Below, one piece after another: positions 44,691 to 53,505 of a DNA stretch of 64,000 bases. Origin of the DNA: Paracoccus sp041927875 (GTDB lineage Bacteria; Pseudomonadota; Alphaproteobacteria; Rhodobacterales; Rhodobacteraceae); assembly GCF_041927875.1 (NCBI RefSeq), contig NZ_JBHFHN010000010.1; one strand, 5' to 3'. The first letter of the stretch is position 1. Each line of letters begins with the position of its first letter. The position numbers and the translations under genes are program-made. The notes beneath the pieces were generated by a model. The model made no database searches. It had not been told where the DNA came from and saw only the letters and a program-made list of their open reading frames with translations.

Positions 44691-46259
44691 TTACTGCGCG
44701 GGCTTGATGTCCTGCGCGAGCGTGCGCTCGAGCGGGCGGGCGTCGAAGTTCAGGCCCTTTTTCAGCGCCCAGATCTGCTGTTCCAGATGCAGCGGGATGA
44801 TCGCCTGATCCTGGACAAAGGCGATCTCGGTCGCCTGCTCCAGCAGCTTTTGGCGCTCATCCTTGTCAAAGGTTTCAGCGGCGGCTTTCACCAGCTTGTC
44901 GAACTCGGGGTTGGAATAGCGGCCACGATTGAAGCCGCCGGTCCCGCTTTCCTCGTCATAGGTTCCCAGAACCTGTTCCAGCCCGCGGATTGAATCGCCG
45001 GTGGTGGTACCGAAACCGATCAGAAATGCGGAAAAGTCGCGCTTTGTCGCCCGGTCAAAGAAGATGTTCTTCGGCATCGCCTCGACCGAGGATGTGAGCC
45101 CCGCACGTGCCCAAAGCTGGCTGACTGCCTGCAATATCTTGGCGTCGTTCTGATAGCGGTCGTTCGGGCCGTGCAGCGTGATGGTGAAACCGTCGGGCAG
45201 ACCGGCATCGGCCAGCAGCGCCTTGGCGCCTTCGACATCGGCGGTGGGAACCGCGACCGATGGCGTATAGCCGACGAAACCTTCGGGCACGATCTGGCCG
45301 GTCGGTGTCGCGGTGCCGTCCATGATCCGCGCGGAAATCTGCTGGCGGTCGATCATCATAGACAGCGCCTTTCGCACGCGCGGGTCTTTCAGCGGGTTCT
45401 TGATCGCCGACCCGTCCTTGGCTTTGACAAAGGGGCTGTCGTCGCGGTCATCGTCCAGCCCGATATAGATCATCCGGCCCGAGGTCTTCTTGACAATCCC
45501 GCTGTCGGATCGGCTTTCAACGGCGCCCAGATCGCCTGCCGGGACGGCGTCGATCACGTCCACATCGCCCGCGATCAGCGCCGACACACGGCCTGCATCG
45601 TTGGGGATATAGCGGATGGTCACGTCGGACCAGGCGGGCTTGTCGCCCCAATAGGTGTCATTCGCGCTAAGCGTCAGCCGCTCGTTCGGGGTCCACCCGA
45701 CGAACTTGTAAGGCCCGGTGCCAATGGCGGCCTTGCCGCTGTCAAAATCACGGCTGGCAATGGTGTCGCCCAGTTCGGACGGCAGGATATAGACCTGCCC
45801 AAACTGCTCCATCAGGTTCGGAGCAGGGGTCTTGGTGGTGATGCGGATCGTCAGCGCATCGACGGCCTCGATCCTGTCGATCATCCTGACGTTGGAATCA
45901 AAGCTGGCCGCCGAGTTTTCGACCTTCGGGACACGCGCGGCGGTCGTGATCACGTCCTGCGCATCAAAGTCGCTTCCGTCGTGAAACTTGACGCCCGGGC
46001 GCAGCTTCACCTCCCATGTGATCGGGTCCGTGTTTTTCCATTCGGTCGCCAAAGCCGGGACAGTCTGCATGTTTTCGTCGATATTGGTCAGCCCTTCAAA
46101 AATATGGCTGGCGGTATTCTGGCCGGGCGAGGTGCGGCTGAAATGCGGGTCCATACTGGGATGTTCGGCCTTGAGCGCCATGGTCAACGTCTCGGCCATG
46201 GCGGTTCCGGCAAACAGGCTGGCCAGCGCCGTCGTCAGGATCAGTGTTCGGGTCGTCAT
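44691..46259 (-). CDS. ABC transporter substrate-binding protein, oligopeptide (SBP_bac_5) type
   Basis: A 522-residue periplasmic protein with a signal peptide ending at GTAMAETL. The family pattern is MALKAEHPSMDPHFSRTSPG, VKLRPGVKFHDGSDFDAQDV and GTGPYKFVGWTPNE. It overlaps the upstream ATPase gene by four bases, an unusual place for a binding protein, which is often first. The ligand is unknown; the neighbouring CocE hydrolase suggests a small peptide or acylated compound. Confidence 0.92.
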   Translation of the reverse strand: MTTRTLILTTALASLFAGTAMAETLTMALKAEHPSMDPHFSRTSPGQNTASHIFEGLTNIDENMQTVPALATEWKNTDPITWEVKLRPGVKFHDGSDFDAQDVITTAARVPKVENSAASFDSNVRMIDRIEAVDALTIRITTKTPAPNLMEQFGQVYILPSELGDTIASRDFDSGKAAIGTGPYKFVGWTPNERLTLSANDTYWGDKPAWSDVTIRYIPNDAGRVSALIAGDVDVIDAVPAGDLGAVESRSDSGIVKKTSGRMIYIGLDDDRDDSPFVKAKDGSAIKNPLKDPRVRKALSMMIDRQQISARIMDGTATPTGQIVPEGFVGYTPSVAVPTADVEGAKALLADAGLPDGFTITLHGPNDRYQNDAKILQAVSQLWARAGLTSSVEAMPKNIFFDRATKRDFSAFLIGFGTTTGDSIRGLEQVLGTYDEESGTGGFNRGRYSNPEFDKLVKAAAETFDKDERQKLLEQATEIAFVQDQAIIPLHLEQQIWALKKGLNFDARPLERTLAQDIKPAQ

Positions 46260-47320
46260 GTGGAAACTCCTTGATGGGTGGACGGGACGGCGGGGTTGAT
46301 CCCCACTTCAGGCGTTGTCGGAAGGTCGAAATGGCAGGCCGAGACATGATCCGGCCCGACCGTGCGCAATTCAGGCCGCTGCCTGCGGCAGACATCCTGC
46401 GCGAACGGGCAGCGAGGATGAAAATGGCAGCCCGGCGGCGGGTTGAGCGGCGAGGGCAACTCACCCTTGACGGTCGAGAACCGGCGTTTCGCGGCGCCCA
46501 GAACCGGCACTTCGGACAGAAGCGCGCGGGTATAGGGGTGATGCGGGCGCGCAAAGATCGTATCGCGATCGGCCAGTTCGACCAGCCGCCCCAGATACAG
46601 GATCGCGATCCGATCCGAGATGAAGCGCACCACGTTCAGATCGTGGCTGATGAAGATCGAGGCGAACCCGCCCTGCGATTTCAGATCGGTCAGCAGGTTC
46701 AGGATCTGAGCCTGCACCGAGACATCAAGCGCGGCGACGGCCTCATCGAAGATGATGACCTCGGGTTCCACGGCCATGGCGCGGGCGATGCCGACCCGCT
46801 GGCGTTGGCCGCCCGACAACTCATGCGGGCGGCGCGCCGCCATTTCCGGGGCAAGCCCGACCTGCGACAGGATCGCCGCCAGTTTTTCGGCGGCTTTCGC
46901 GCGGGGGGTTAGCCCGTGCGCCAAGGGCGCCTCCATGATCGCCTGCCCGACGGTCATGGCGGGGTTGAGGCTGGCATAGGGGTTTTGAAACACCATCTGG
47001 ATGTTGCGCCGCGCGGCCGATGCCTGACGCGCGGGCATCGAATTGATGGGTTGGCCGCGAAACAGCACCTGCCCGCCGCTGGGGGGCAAAAGCTGCGCGG
47101 CAATGCGGCCAAGCGTGGATTTGCCGCAGCCGGATTCCCCGACAATGCCCAGCATCTTGCCGGGCATCAGGGCCAGAGAAACGTCATCGACGGCAACCAG
47201 CCGCTCCGGCCCTTTGCCCAGGCCCATGCGGTGCAGCGCGCGGTCCAGACCGCCTTCGCGCCGGGCAAAGGTGCGGGCGATGGATTGTAACTCCAGGACG
47301 GGGGTTTCTGTCTGGGTCAT
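46256..47320 (-). CDS. Oligopeptide ABC transporter ATPase, OppF type
   Basis: A 354-residue ATPase with Walker A GESGCGKST, signature LSGGQRQRVGIARAMA, Walker B VIIFDEAVAALD and the C-terminal oligopeptide extension with cysteines (PLNPPPGCHFHPRCPFAQDVC), which in this family may hold an iron-sulfur cluster. Walker B has A in DEAVAALD where many homologues have P. It overlaps genes on both sides by four bases. Confidence 0.93.
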   Translation of the reverse strand: MTQTETPVLELQSIARTFARREGGLDRALHRMGLGKGPERLVAVDDVSLALMPGKMLGIVGESGCGKSTLGRIAAQLLPPSGGQVLFRGQPINSMPARQASAARRNIQMVFQNPYASLNPAMTVGQAIMEAPLAHGLTPRAKAAEKLAAILSQVGLAPEMAARRPHELSGGQRQRVGIARAMAVEPEVIIFDEAVAALDVSVQAQILNLLTDLKSQGGFASIFISHDLNVVRFISDRIAILYLGRLVELADRDTIFARPHHPYTRALLSEVPVLGAAKRRFSTVKGELPSPLNPPPGCHFHPRCPFAQDVCRRQRPELRTVGPDHVSACHFDLPTTPEVGINPAVPSTHQGVST

Positions 47321-48279
47321 GCCCGGCCCTCCAACGGATAGAAACAGCGCCAGCCATCGGCGGTCGTGCCGCTGACCGGGGGGCGTTCGGTCCCACAGCA
47401 GGATTGCGCACGCGCGCAGCGGGGCTGGAACGCACAGCCCGGCGGTAGCGCGGAGAGCGAGGGCGGCACGCCCTCCAGATTGACAAGGCGGGTGCTGCCA
47501 AGGGTCGGGACCGCCTCCATCAGCGCGGCGGTATAGGGGTGGCGGGGCGCGGCAAAGATGCGTGCGGCGGGGCCGATTTCCACAACCTGGCCGGCATACA
47601 TGACCATCACCGCATCAGCGAAGCCCGACAGCAGCGACAGGTCATGCGTGATCCACAGGATCGCGGCCCCGGCCTCCTCGGCCAACCCCTGAATCTCGGC
47701 GATGATCTGGCTTTGGATCGTCACATCCAGCGCGGTCGTCGCCTCGTCCGCGATGATCAGTTCGGGCTGGTTCAGAAACGCAATGGCGATCACCACGCGC
47801 TGACGCATTCCGCCAGAGAACTCGTGCGGATAGGACGCCATACGGCTTTCGGGTGAGGGAATGCCGACGCGGGCCAGCGTGGCAATGGCATGATCGCGCG
47901 CGGCGGCGCGGGACATGCGTCGATGGGCAAGGATCGCCTCGATCATCTGCTCGCCAATGGTCAGCACCGGGTTCAGCGCCACCATCGGATCCTGGAAGAT
48001 CATGGCGATGCGGTTTCCGCGCAGATCGCGCTTGGCGTTTGCGGGCAGGCGCGTGATGTCCTGCCCGTGAAACAATACCTTCCCGCCGGTGATCGATATA
48101 TGTCGGTCCAGAAGGTCGATCAGCGAATAGGCCATCATCGACTTGCCCGACCCGGATTCGCCCACGACGCCCAGAATCTGCCCCGGCTGCACCTCGAAGG
48201 ACACGTCGCGCACGATGTCGACCTGCCCCCTGCCTGTGCCCAGAGATGTAGTCAGATTTTCGACTGTCAGAATGGCCAT
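47317..48279 (-). CDS. Oligopeptide ABC transporter ATPase, OppD type
   Basis: A 320-residue ATPase with Walker A GESGSGKSM, signature FSGGMRQRVVIAIAF, Walker B LIIADEATTALD and the C-terminal extension LPPGCAFQPRCARAQSCC. The partner of the OppF-type ATPase that follows. The permease gene ends three bases upstream, so it belongs to the same message. Confidence 0.93.
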   Translation of the reverse strand: MAILTVENLTTSLGTGRGQVDIVRDVSFEVQPGQILGVVGESGSGKSMMAYSLIDLLDRHISITGGKVLFHGQDITRLPANAKRDLRGNRIAMIFQDPMVALNPVLTIGEQMIEAILAHRRMSRAAARDHAIATLARVGIPSPESRMASYPHEFSGGMRQRVVIAIAFLNQPELIIADEATTALDVTIQSQIIAEIQGLAEEAGAAILWITHDLSLLSGFADAVMVMYAGQVVEIGPAARIFAAPRHPYTAALMEAVPTLGSTRLVNLEGVPPSLSALPPGCAFQPRCARAQSCCGTERPPVSGTTADGWRCFYPLEGRA

Positions 48280-48282
48280 GCC

Positions 48283-49143
48283 TTACGCCTCCTTCGGGTT
48301 GAGGGCGCGGCGGAAGCGGTCGCCGAATACGTTGACGGTGAAGATCAGCAAAACCAGTGCGACGCCCGGCCAGACCAGTTGCCAGGTATGGCCCGACAGG
48401 ATTTCCTTTGAGCCATTGGCGATCAGCAGCCCGAGCGAGGGCTTTTCGATGGACGAGCCAAGGCCAAGGAAAGACAGCGATGCCTCGATGGCGACGGCAT
48501 GGGCGAGTTGCAGCGTCAACACCACGAGAATGGGCGAGATCGAGTTCGGCAGCAGGTGCTTCAGCAGGATGCGCCAGTGCGGGAGGTCCAGACAGCGCGC
48601 GGCCTCGATATACTCCTGGCTGGCCTCGACAAGCGCGGCGGACCGGGCCGTGCGTGCGTAATAGGGCCATTGCGCGAAAGCGAGCGCAAAGATCAGATTG
48701 CCCAGGCCGCTGCCGACCACGGCCATGATCGTCAGCGCGACGAGGATGGTGGGAAACCCCAGCTTGATGTCCACCAGACGCATGATGATCGTATCCGCCC
48801 AGCCGCCCGCATAGGCGGCGACCAACCCGGCCAGAACACCAACGACCAGAGCGATCAGACTGGCGCTTAACGCCACGAACAGCGTGATCCGCAGCCCGTA
48901 AAGGATGGCCGAATACAGATCGCGCCCCAGTGCGTCGGTGCCAAGCAGATAGGTGAAGGCGCCGGTCCCTGCCGGGCTTCCCGGCGGCAGCGAAGCGTCA
49001 AAGAAATCGACCTGTGCGTTGTCATAGGGGTTTTGGGGCGTGATCCAGGGTGCCAGCAGCGCCGCCGCGGCGATCACGGTAAAAAGGATCAGGCAGAACA
49101 GCGCAAAGGGATATTGGCGCAGGACTTGGACAAGACGGCTCAT
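48283..49143 (-). CDS. Oligopeptide ABC transporter permease, OppC type
   Basis: A 286-residue membrane protein with six or so segments: LLGTDALGRDLYSAILYGLRI, the EAA loop EAARCLDLPHWRILLKHLLPN and a C-terminus around VNVFGDRFRRALNPKEA. It overlaps the OppB-type gene by four bases. Confidence 0.93.
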   Translation of the reverse strand: MSRLVQVLRQYPFALFCLILFTVIAAAALLAPWITPQNPYDNAQVDFFDASLPPGSPAGTGAFTYLLGTDALGRDLYSAILYGLRITLFVALSASLIALVVGVLAGLVAAYAGGWADTIIMRLVDIKLGFPTILVALTIMAVVGSGLGNLIFALAFAQWPYYARTARSAALVEASQEYIEAARCLDLPHWRILLKHLLPNSISPILVVLTLQLAHAVAIEASLSFLGLGSSIEKPSLGLLIANGSKEILSGHTWQLVWPGVALVLLIFTVNVFGDRFRRALNPKEA

Positions 49144-50117
49144 GCCTTGCGCCCTCCCAGCTGGATACGAGGGTCGAGGATCGTGTAAAGCACGTCCACC
49201 ACAAGGTTGATGACCACGAACATCGCCACAACGATCAGCAGGTAGCCCACGATCACCGGGCGATCGACGACATTGATCGAGTGGATCAGAAGCTGCCCCA
49301 TGCCGGGCCAGTTGAACACCGTTTCCGTGATGATGCCGTAGGCAAGCAGATTGCCCAGTTCCATCCCCAGAACCGTGACAAGCGGGATCAGGACGTTGCG
49401 AAATGCATGGCGGATCAGGATACGGCGTTCAGCGACGCCCTTGGCGCGGGCATAGCGGACATATTCGCTGTTCATCGCCTGCTGGACCTGCGCGCGGGTC
49501 AGGCGTGTGACCATCGCGGCATTGAACAGCGCAAGGTTCATCGCGGGCAAGAAGACGTGGCGCCAGCCGTCGGCTGTCAGCAAGCTGGTGCGGATTCCGA
49601 ACAGCTCGACCGTCTCACCGCGCCCGCCCGAGGGAAACCAGCGCAACTGCACCGCAAACAGCAGGATCAGCAGCAGGCCTTGCCAGAAGTTCGGCAGCGA
49701 ATAAGCCAGAATCGAACCGTTCATGATCCCGTCATCGGTCCTTGACCCGGCGCGATAACCCGCGATCAGACCGAGCGGCAGACCAATGATCAGCGAAAAG
49801 ACAAAGGCGGTCAGCCCCAGTTCGACCGTGGCCGGCAGGCGTTGCAGCACAAGGTCGATGGTCGGCTGATTATAGACGAAGCTGGTGCCCAGATCGCCCT
49901 GCATCAGCCCTTGCAGATAGACCAGATATTGCACGAAGATCGGCTGATCCAGGCCAAGGTTCTGACGGGCGCGGGCGATCTCGGCGGGGCTGGCATCCGG
50001 GGGCACCAGCATCTGCACCGGATCGCCGATGGCATAGACCCCCATAAAAACCAGAAGCGAAACCAGCAACAGCACGAACACTGCCTGTCCCAGTCGCCGG
50101 ATCAGATATGACGCCAT
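49140..50117 (-). CDS. Oligopeptide ABC transporter permease, OppB type
   Basis: A 325-residue membrane protein, first gene of the operon. It starts MASYLIRRLGQAVFVLLLVSL and carries the EAA loop RYARAKGVAERRILIRHAFRN and the end TILDPRIQLGGRK. Divergent from the LysR-type regulator; the 86-base gap contains a perfect palindrome that is probably the operator. Confidence 0.93.
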   Translation of the reverse strand: MASYLIRRLGQAVFVLLLVSLLVFMGVYAIGDPVQMLVPPDASPAEIARARQNLGLDQPIFVQYLVYLQGLMQGDLGTSFVYNQPTIDLVLQRLPATVELGLTAFVFSLIIGLPLGLIAGYRAGSRTDDGIMNGSILAYSLPNFWQGLLLILLFAVQLRWFPSGGRGETVELFGIRTSLLTADGWRHVFLPAMNLALFNAAMVTRLTRAQVQQAMNSEYVRYARAKGVAERRILIRHAFRNVLIPLVTVLGMELGNLLAYGIITETVFNWPGMGQLLIHSINVVDRPVIVGYLLIVVAMFVVINLVVDVLYTILDPRIQLGGRKA

Positions 50118-50170
50118 GATTTTTCCTCCGATTCGGGCATGCCACGCTTGCGAGCGACCGTAAACCTTAA

Positions 50171-50189
50171 TAGGATTTTGCTAATCCTA
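50171..50189. promoter_or_regulatory. LysR-type operator palindrome
   Basis: TAGGATT (50171-50177), spacer TTGCT, AATCCTA (50183-50189): a perfect 7-bp inverted repeat in the gap between the importer operon and the divergent LysR gene, ending 15 bases before its ATG. It fits the T-N11-A type dyads bound by LysR proteins and would allow autoregulation and activation of the operon. Confidence 0.65.
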
Positions 50190-50203
50190 GCGGAAAATCG
50201 CTG

Positions 50204-51085
50204 ATGCCAAGCCTGAACCAGATGCGCAGCTTTGCCGCCGTTTACCTGCATGGCTCGACCGTGCGCGCTGCAGAGCTGATGGGTCGGTCACAAAGTCAGG
50301 TGTCCGCCGACCTGCGCGCGCTTGAGCTGGATCTTGGATTGGCGTTGTTCGTGCGCGCAAATGGCCGGCTTCAGGCAACCGGCAATGCGGCCCAGCTTTA
50401 TGATCGGGTGACCCGTGTGTTCGAGGCATATGACGGTGTCCGGTCACTGGCGCGCGGACGCGGGGCGGCCAATCTCAGCATCGGGGCGACGCGGTCGCTG
50501 TCGATGACGGTGCTGCCGCTTTTGGTGCGCGCACTGCGCCAGCGCGACCCGTCACGCGCAGTTTCGGTCAGCTTTCACAGCTATCCTGACCTTATTCAGG
50601 CGGTGGCTGAAGGGCAGCTTGATCAGGCCATAGTCAAACAGCCGGTTGCCGATCCCCGCCTGCAAGAGGTTGTTCTGGGCAGCGCCCCGTTCATCGTGGT
50701 GCTGCGCCACGACGATGCACTGGCCGCTTTGCCTGAAATCAGCGTCGTGGACATCGGCGACCGTCCCATCGTGCGGACCGGCAACAACTCGCCCGCATGG
50801 CGCGCGGTCCAGCAGGCCTTTGCAGCAACGGGGGCAACACCTCGTTCCGAGGTCTCCATGGACGGCGTCGGGCCGATTTGCAGGATGGTCGCGCAAGGCG
50901 AAGGGTTGGCGGTGGTCAGCCGGATGCTGGCATCAGGGTATTTGCAGGATCTGGGGCTGGTCACGCGCCCCTTCATTCCGCGCTCGACCGAGACCTTTAC
51001 GCTGATCGGGCACGCCCTGTTGGGCAGTCGCGCCGATCTGGTCGTCGTGGCCGATATATTGCGCGAACTGGTCCATTTCGACTGA
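50204..51085 (+). CDS. LysR-family transcription regulator
   Basis: A 293-residue regulator: N-terminal helix-turn-helix (MPSLNQMRSFAAVYLHGSTVRAAELMGRSQSQVS in residues 1-34) and a C-terminal effector-binding domain (LSIGATRSLSMTVLPLLVRAL, VAQGEGLAVVSRMLA). Divergent from the oligopeptide/CocE operon, which it most likely activates when the imported compound is present. Confidence 0.9.
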   Translation: MPSLNQMRSFAAVYLHGSTVRAAELMGRSQSQVSADLRALELDLGLALFVRANGRLQATGNAAQLYDRVTRVFEAYDGVRSLARGRGAANLSIGATRSLSMTVLPLLVRALRQRDPSRAVSVSFHSYPDLIQAVAEGQLDQAIVKQPVADPRLQEVVLGSAPFIVVLRHDDALAALPEISVVDIGDRPIVRTGNNSPAWRAVQQAFAATGATPRSEVSMDGVGPICRMVAQGEGLAVVSRMLASGYLQDLGLVTRPFIPRSTETFTLIGHALLGSRADLVVVADILRELVHFD

Positions 51086-51236
51086 GTTTCAAGGCAGGAT
51101 GCCTGTCGGTTTTCACCCGGAACGGAGCCGGATTTCCCATGCAGACGCAAGCTACGCCCGACACGGCATTGTCGCGAACTTTCCGGTTCCAGCGACCCGC
51201 TGATTTGTCCATGTTCGGCACGCAGTTTGCGACCGA

Positions 51237-51320
51237 GACCTCGAAAACATCCGGGCAAAGCGCGGCGGCACGGTTGACCCCGCCACGCTGAACCGATGGG
51301 TGGTGCACAGGCGCCACTCC
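51237..51320 (+). mobile_element. Relic of an IS6-family transposase (N-terminal part)
   Basis: A short frame reads DLENIRAKRGGTVDPATL followed by NRWVV, the N-terminal helix-turn-helix region of IS6-family transposases (pattern YRDLEEIMAERGVTVDH, ATLNRWVV). No DDE residues remain and homology fades after about 51320. It is a decayed fragment at the left border of the stress islet. Confidence 0.6.
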
Positions 51321-51667
51321 TTGCCGATCGGTGCAGGCGCCCGACGCCAAATCCGGGCACGCCGAGGCGAAAGCAGGTATTTCGTGGCGAACCGCTCTAT
51401 GGCTGGCGGGTTGCGACGATCCGATGAACCGGCACGGGTCGGAATGTTCCCAAGAGATATCAGCGACCCCCGGGCGCATCGCTGGACGGGGACGGCTCAT
51501 CGAACCCTTCGTCCGCCAGATCCGGGCGACAGAAAATCTTGCCCGGCTGGACGGATGCGGTGCGCCGCGGGGTCGGCGGGCGCGCGGTGATCGGATGGGC
51601 CGCGCCCGCCCGATCGGCAGATCGGTCCTGGCACGGCCCATGATCGTTCCATCGGATTGTCACAGGG
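51321..51667. other. Gene-free stretch before the stress islet
   Basis: About 350 bases with no credible gene. Part of it (to about 51420) may be strongly decayed transposase sequence, as arginine-rich codons continue in the IS6-like frame. I see no repeat or hairpin of note. Confidence 0.4.
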
Positions 51668-52534
51668 TCAGATCATCGGCTCGCCGCCGGTGACGGCAAT
51701 CGTCGCGCCCGAGACATAGCTGGACATCGGCTCGGCCAGCATCACGAACGCGCTCGCCAGCTCGACCGGCTGGGCGGGGCGCTGCATCGGGGTGTCGGCG
51801 CCGAAGTTCGCTGTCATCTCGGGCGTCATGCTGGCGGGGATCAGCGGCGTCCACACCGGGCCGGGGGCGACGGCGTTGACCCGGATGCCGCGCGCGGCCA
51901 GCATCTGCGCCAGCCCGGTGGTCAGGTTCTGGATCGCCCCCTTGGTCGTGGCATAGGCCAGCAGTTTCGGATTGGGCCGGTCGGCATTGATCGAGGCGGT
52001 GTTGATGATCGACGCGCCGGGGCGCATATGGGGCACCGCCGCCTTGGTCAGATAGAAGATGGCGTCCAGATTGACGGCAAAGGTGCGGCGCCATTCGTCA
52101 TCGGGGATGTCCTCGATCTGGTCGAACAGCGCCTGATGGGCGGCATTGTTCACCAGAATGTCGATCCGTCCGAACTGCTGGACGGTGCGTTCGACGGCCG
52201 CGCGGCAGTTCGCGGGATCGGCCAGATCGCCACGCAGCAGCAGGCAGGTGCGACCGGCCTTGCGCACCAATTCGGCGGTGTCTTCGGCGTCGCCGGTCTC
52301 GGACAGATAGGACAGCGCCAGATCCGCCCCCTCACGGGCATAGGCGATGGCGACGGCGCGGCCGATGCCGCTGTCGGCGCCGGTGATCAGCGCCACCGTG
52401 CCGGCCAGCCGATCGGCGCCGCGCCAGCTTGTCTCGCCATGATCGGGGCGTGGGTCCATCTGGCGAAAGCTGCCCGGCAGATCCTGCTGCTGAGGCGGAA
52501 AGGGCGGCTTGGGATAGTCGGGTCTGGTGGTCAT
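51668..52534 (-). CDS. SDR-family oxidoreductase, YghA/general stress protein 39 type
   Basis: A 288-residue short-chain dehydrogenase with the long N-terminus typical of this stress-related group (PKPPFPPQQQDLPG). The NAD(P) motif is TGADSGIG at 51-58, then NNAAHQ, the catalytic serine in IINTASINA and YATTK. ATG 52534 was chosen because the family begins there; upstream codons are in the leader. The leader is about 190 bases if transcription starts from the GGAAC-type promoter at 52731-52755. Substrate unknown. Confidence 0.9.
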   Translation of the reverse strand: MTTRPDYPKPPFPPQQQDLPGSFRQMDPRPDHGETSWRGADRLAGTVALITGADSGIGRAVAIAYAREGADLALSYLSETGDAEDTAELVRKAGRTCLLLRGDLADPANCRAAVERTVQQFGRIDILVNNAAHQALFDQIEDIPDDEWRRTFAVNLDAIFYLTKAAVPHMRPGASIINTASINADRPNPKLLAYATTKGAIQNLTTGLAQMLAARGIRVNAVAPGPVWTPLIPASMTPEMTANFGADTPMQRPAQPVELASAFVMLAEPMSSYVSGATIAVTGGEPMI

Positions 52535-52730
52535 CGTCTGCTCCTTGGGGCTGTCTGTGTCAGGGTTCGTGAACCGCATGCGCGGACGGGTCGGGTGGGC
52601 TCGGACCCCGTGAAGCGGCCTTTGTCGGCGGCGCGGCTGGCCGTCGCCAAGCCACGGCAGAACCCGATCCCGGCCGTGGTCGGGCATGATCGGCACCTCG
52701 GCCTGCAATCGGTTCGGGCTGCAGGGGACG

Positions 52731-52755
52731 AACCGGCGAGCGGCGCGATTGTTCC
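52731..52755 (-). promoter_or_regulatory. EcfG-type promoter for the SDR gene
   Basis: On the minus strand: GGAAC (52755-52751), 16 bases, GGTT (52734-52731). This matches the alphaproteobacterial general-stress consensus GGAAC-N16/17-CGTT in all but one base. It faces away from the plus-strand copy four bases to its right. Confidence 0.7.
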
Positions 52756-52759
52756 CGCT

Positions 52760-52784
52760 GGAACATTTTGCCCTGCCGCCTGTT
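52760..52784 (+). promoter_or_regulatory. EcfG-type promoter for the DUF892 gene
   Basis: GGAAC (52760-52764), 16 bases, TGTT (52781-52784), about 75 bases before the DUF892 ATG. Together with the minus-strand copy it makes the inverted repeat GTTCC-N4-GGAAC, so the two -35 elements are back to back. Confidence 0.75.
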
Positions 52785-52859
52785 GCGCGCACCCTGAGCC
52801 ATTGCGGGCAAGGGCGCCGCTCAGCCCGCCCGCGCGATCAACCCTGAAAGGAAACCGTC

Positions 52860-53366
52860 ATGGCACATCCCAAAACCTTGGCCGACCTGTTCCACGATCT
52901 GCTGAAGGACGTCTATTACGCCGAGCGCCAGATCGTGAAGGCGCTGCCCAAGATGGCGCGGGCCGCCCAGTCGCCCGAGCTGAAACGGGCCTTCGAGGAC
53001 CACCTGGCCCAGACCGAGACCCATATCGAGCGCCTGCAACAGGTCTTCGACGTGATCGGCAAGCCGGCACGCGGCAAGACCTGCCCGGCGATGGACGGCC
53101 TGCTGGAGGAGGGCGAGGAGGCCATCGCCGCCTTCAAGGATTCGCCTGCCCTGGATGCCGCCCTGATTGCCGGTGCCCAGGCCGTCGAACATTACGAGAT
53201 CAGCCGTTATGGCACCTTGCGCGCCTGGGCCGAGCTGATGGCCATTCCCGAAGCGGTGGAGCTGCTGGACAAGACGCTGGATGAGGAAGCCGACACCGAC
53301 GAAATGCTGGGCGAACTGGCGACAAGCCAGGCGAACCCCGCGGCTGCCGCCGGTTTGCGACGCTGA
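52860..53366 (+). CDS. DUF892 ferritin-like stress protein (YciF type)
   Basis: A 168-residue four-helix protein of the YciE/YciF group with metal-binding-type residues in DVYYAERQIVKALPKMA, HLAQTETHIERLQQVF and GAQAVEHYEISRYGTL. E. coli yciF is a general stress gene of the yciGFE operon. AAGGAAA precedes the ATG. It is driven by an EcfG-type promoter and closed by a strong terminator hairpin. Confidence 0.92.
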   Translation: MAHPKTLADLFHDLLKDVYYAERQIVKALPKMARAAQSPELKRAFEDHLAQTETHIERLQQVFDVIGKPARGKTCPAMDGLLEEGEEAIAAFKDSPALDAALIAGAQAVEHYEISRYGTLRAWAELMAIPEAVELLDKTLDEEADTDEMLGELATSQANPAAAAGLRR

Positions 53367-53399
53367 AACAGGGTCCGCAGCACATCGCCCGACCGACCG

Positions 53400-53425
53400 A
53401 GGCCCGCGCCACCAGGCGCGGGCCT
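53400..53425 (+). terminator. Terminator after the DUF892 gene
   Basis: AGGCCCGCGCC (53400-53410), loop ACCA, GGCGCGGGCCT (53415-53425): a perfect 11-bp stem with a tetraloop followed by TCG. It lies 34 bases after the stop and likely ends the message; a T run is lacking. Confidence 0.7.
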
Positions 53426-53460
53426 TCGCAGGTCGGTGCGCGTGACCGGCGCATGGGCAG

Positions 53461-53505
53461 ATCAATCAGAAGGGGGTCAATCAGACGGGCGTCAATCAGA
53501 CGGGG
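53461..53505. repeat. Three tandem 15-bp repeats
   Basis: Units start at 53461, 53476 and 53491, each containing TCAATCAGA followed by a G-rich end. Read on the minus strand, each unit carries an in-frame TGA, so the stop codon of the small gene at 53492-53677 is present three times in register. Confidence 0.8.

Noticed and set aside
51139..51291. Short 50-codon gene after the LysR gene
   Set aside because: No family pattern, and it overlaps in another frame the region matching an IS6 transposase.
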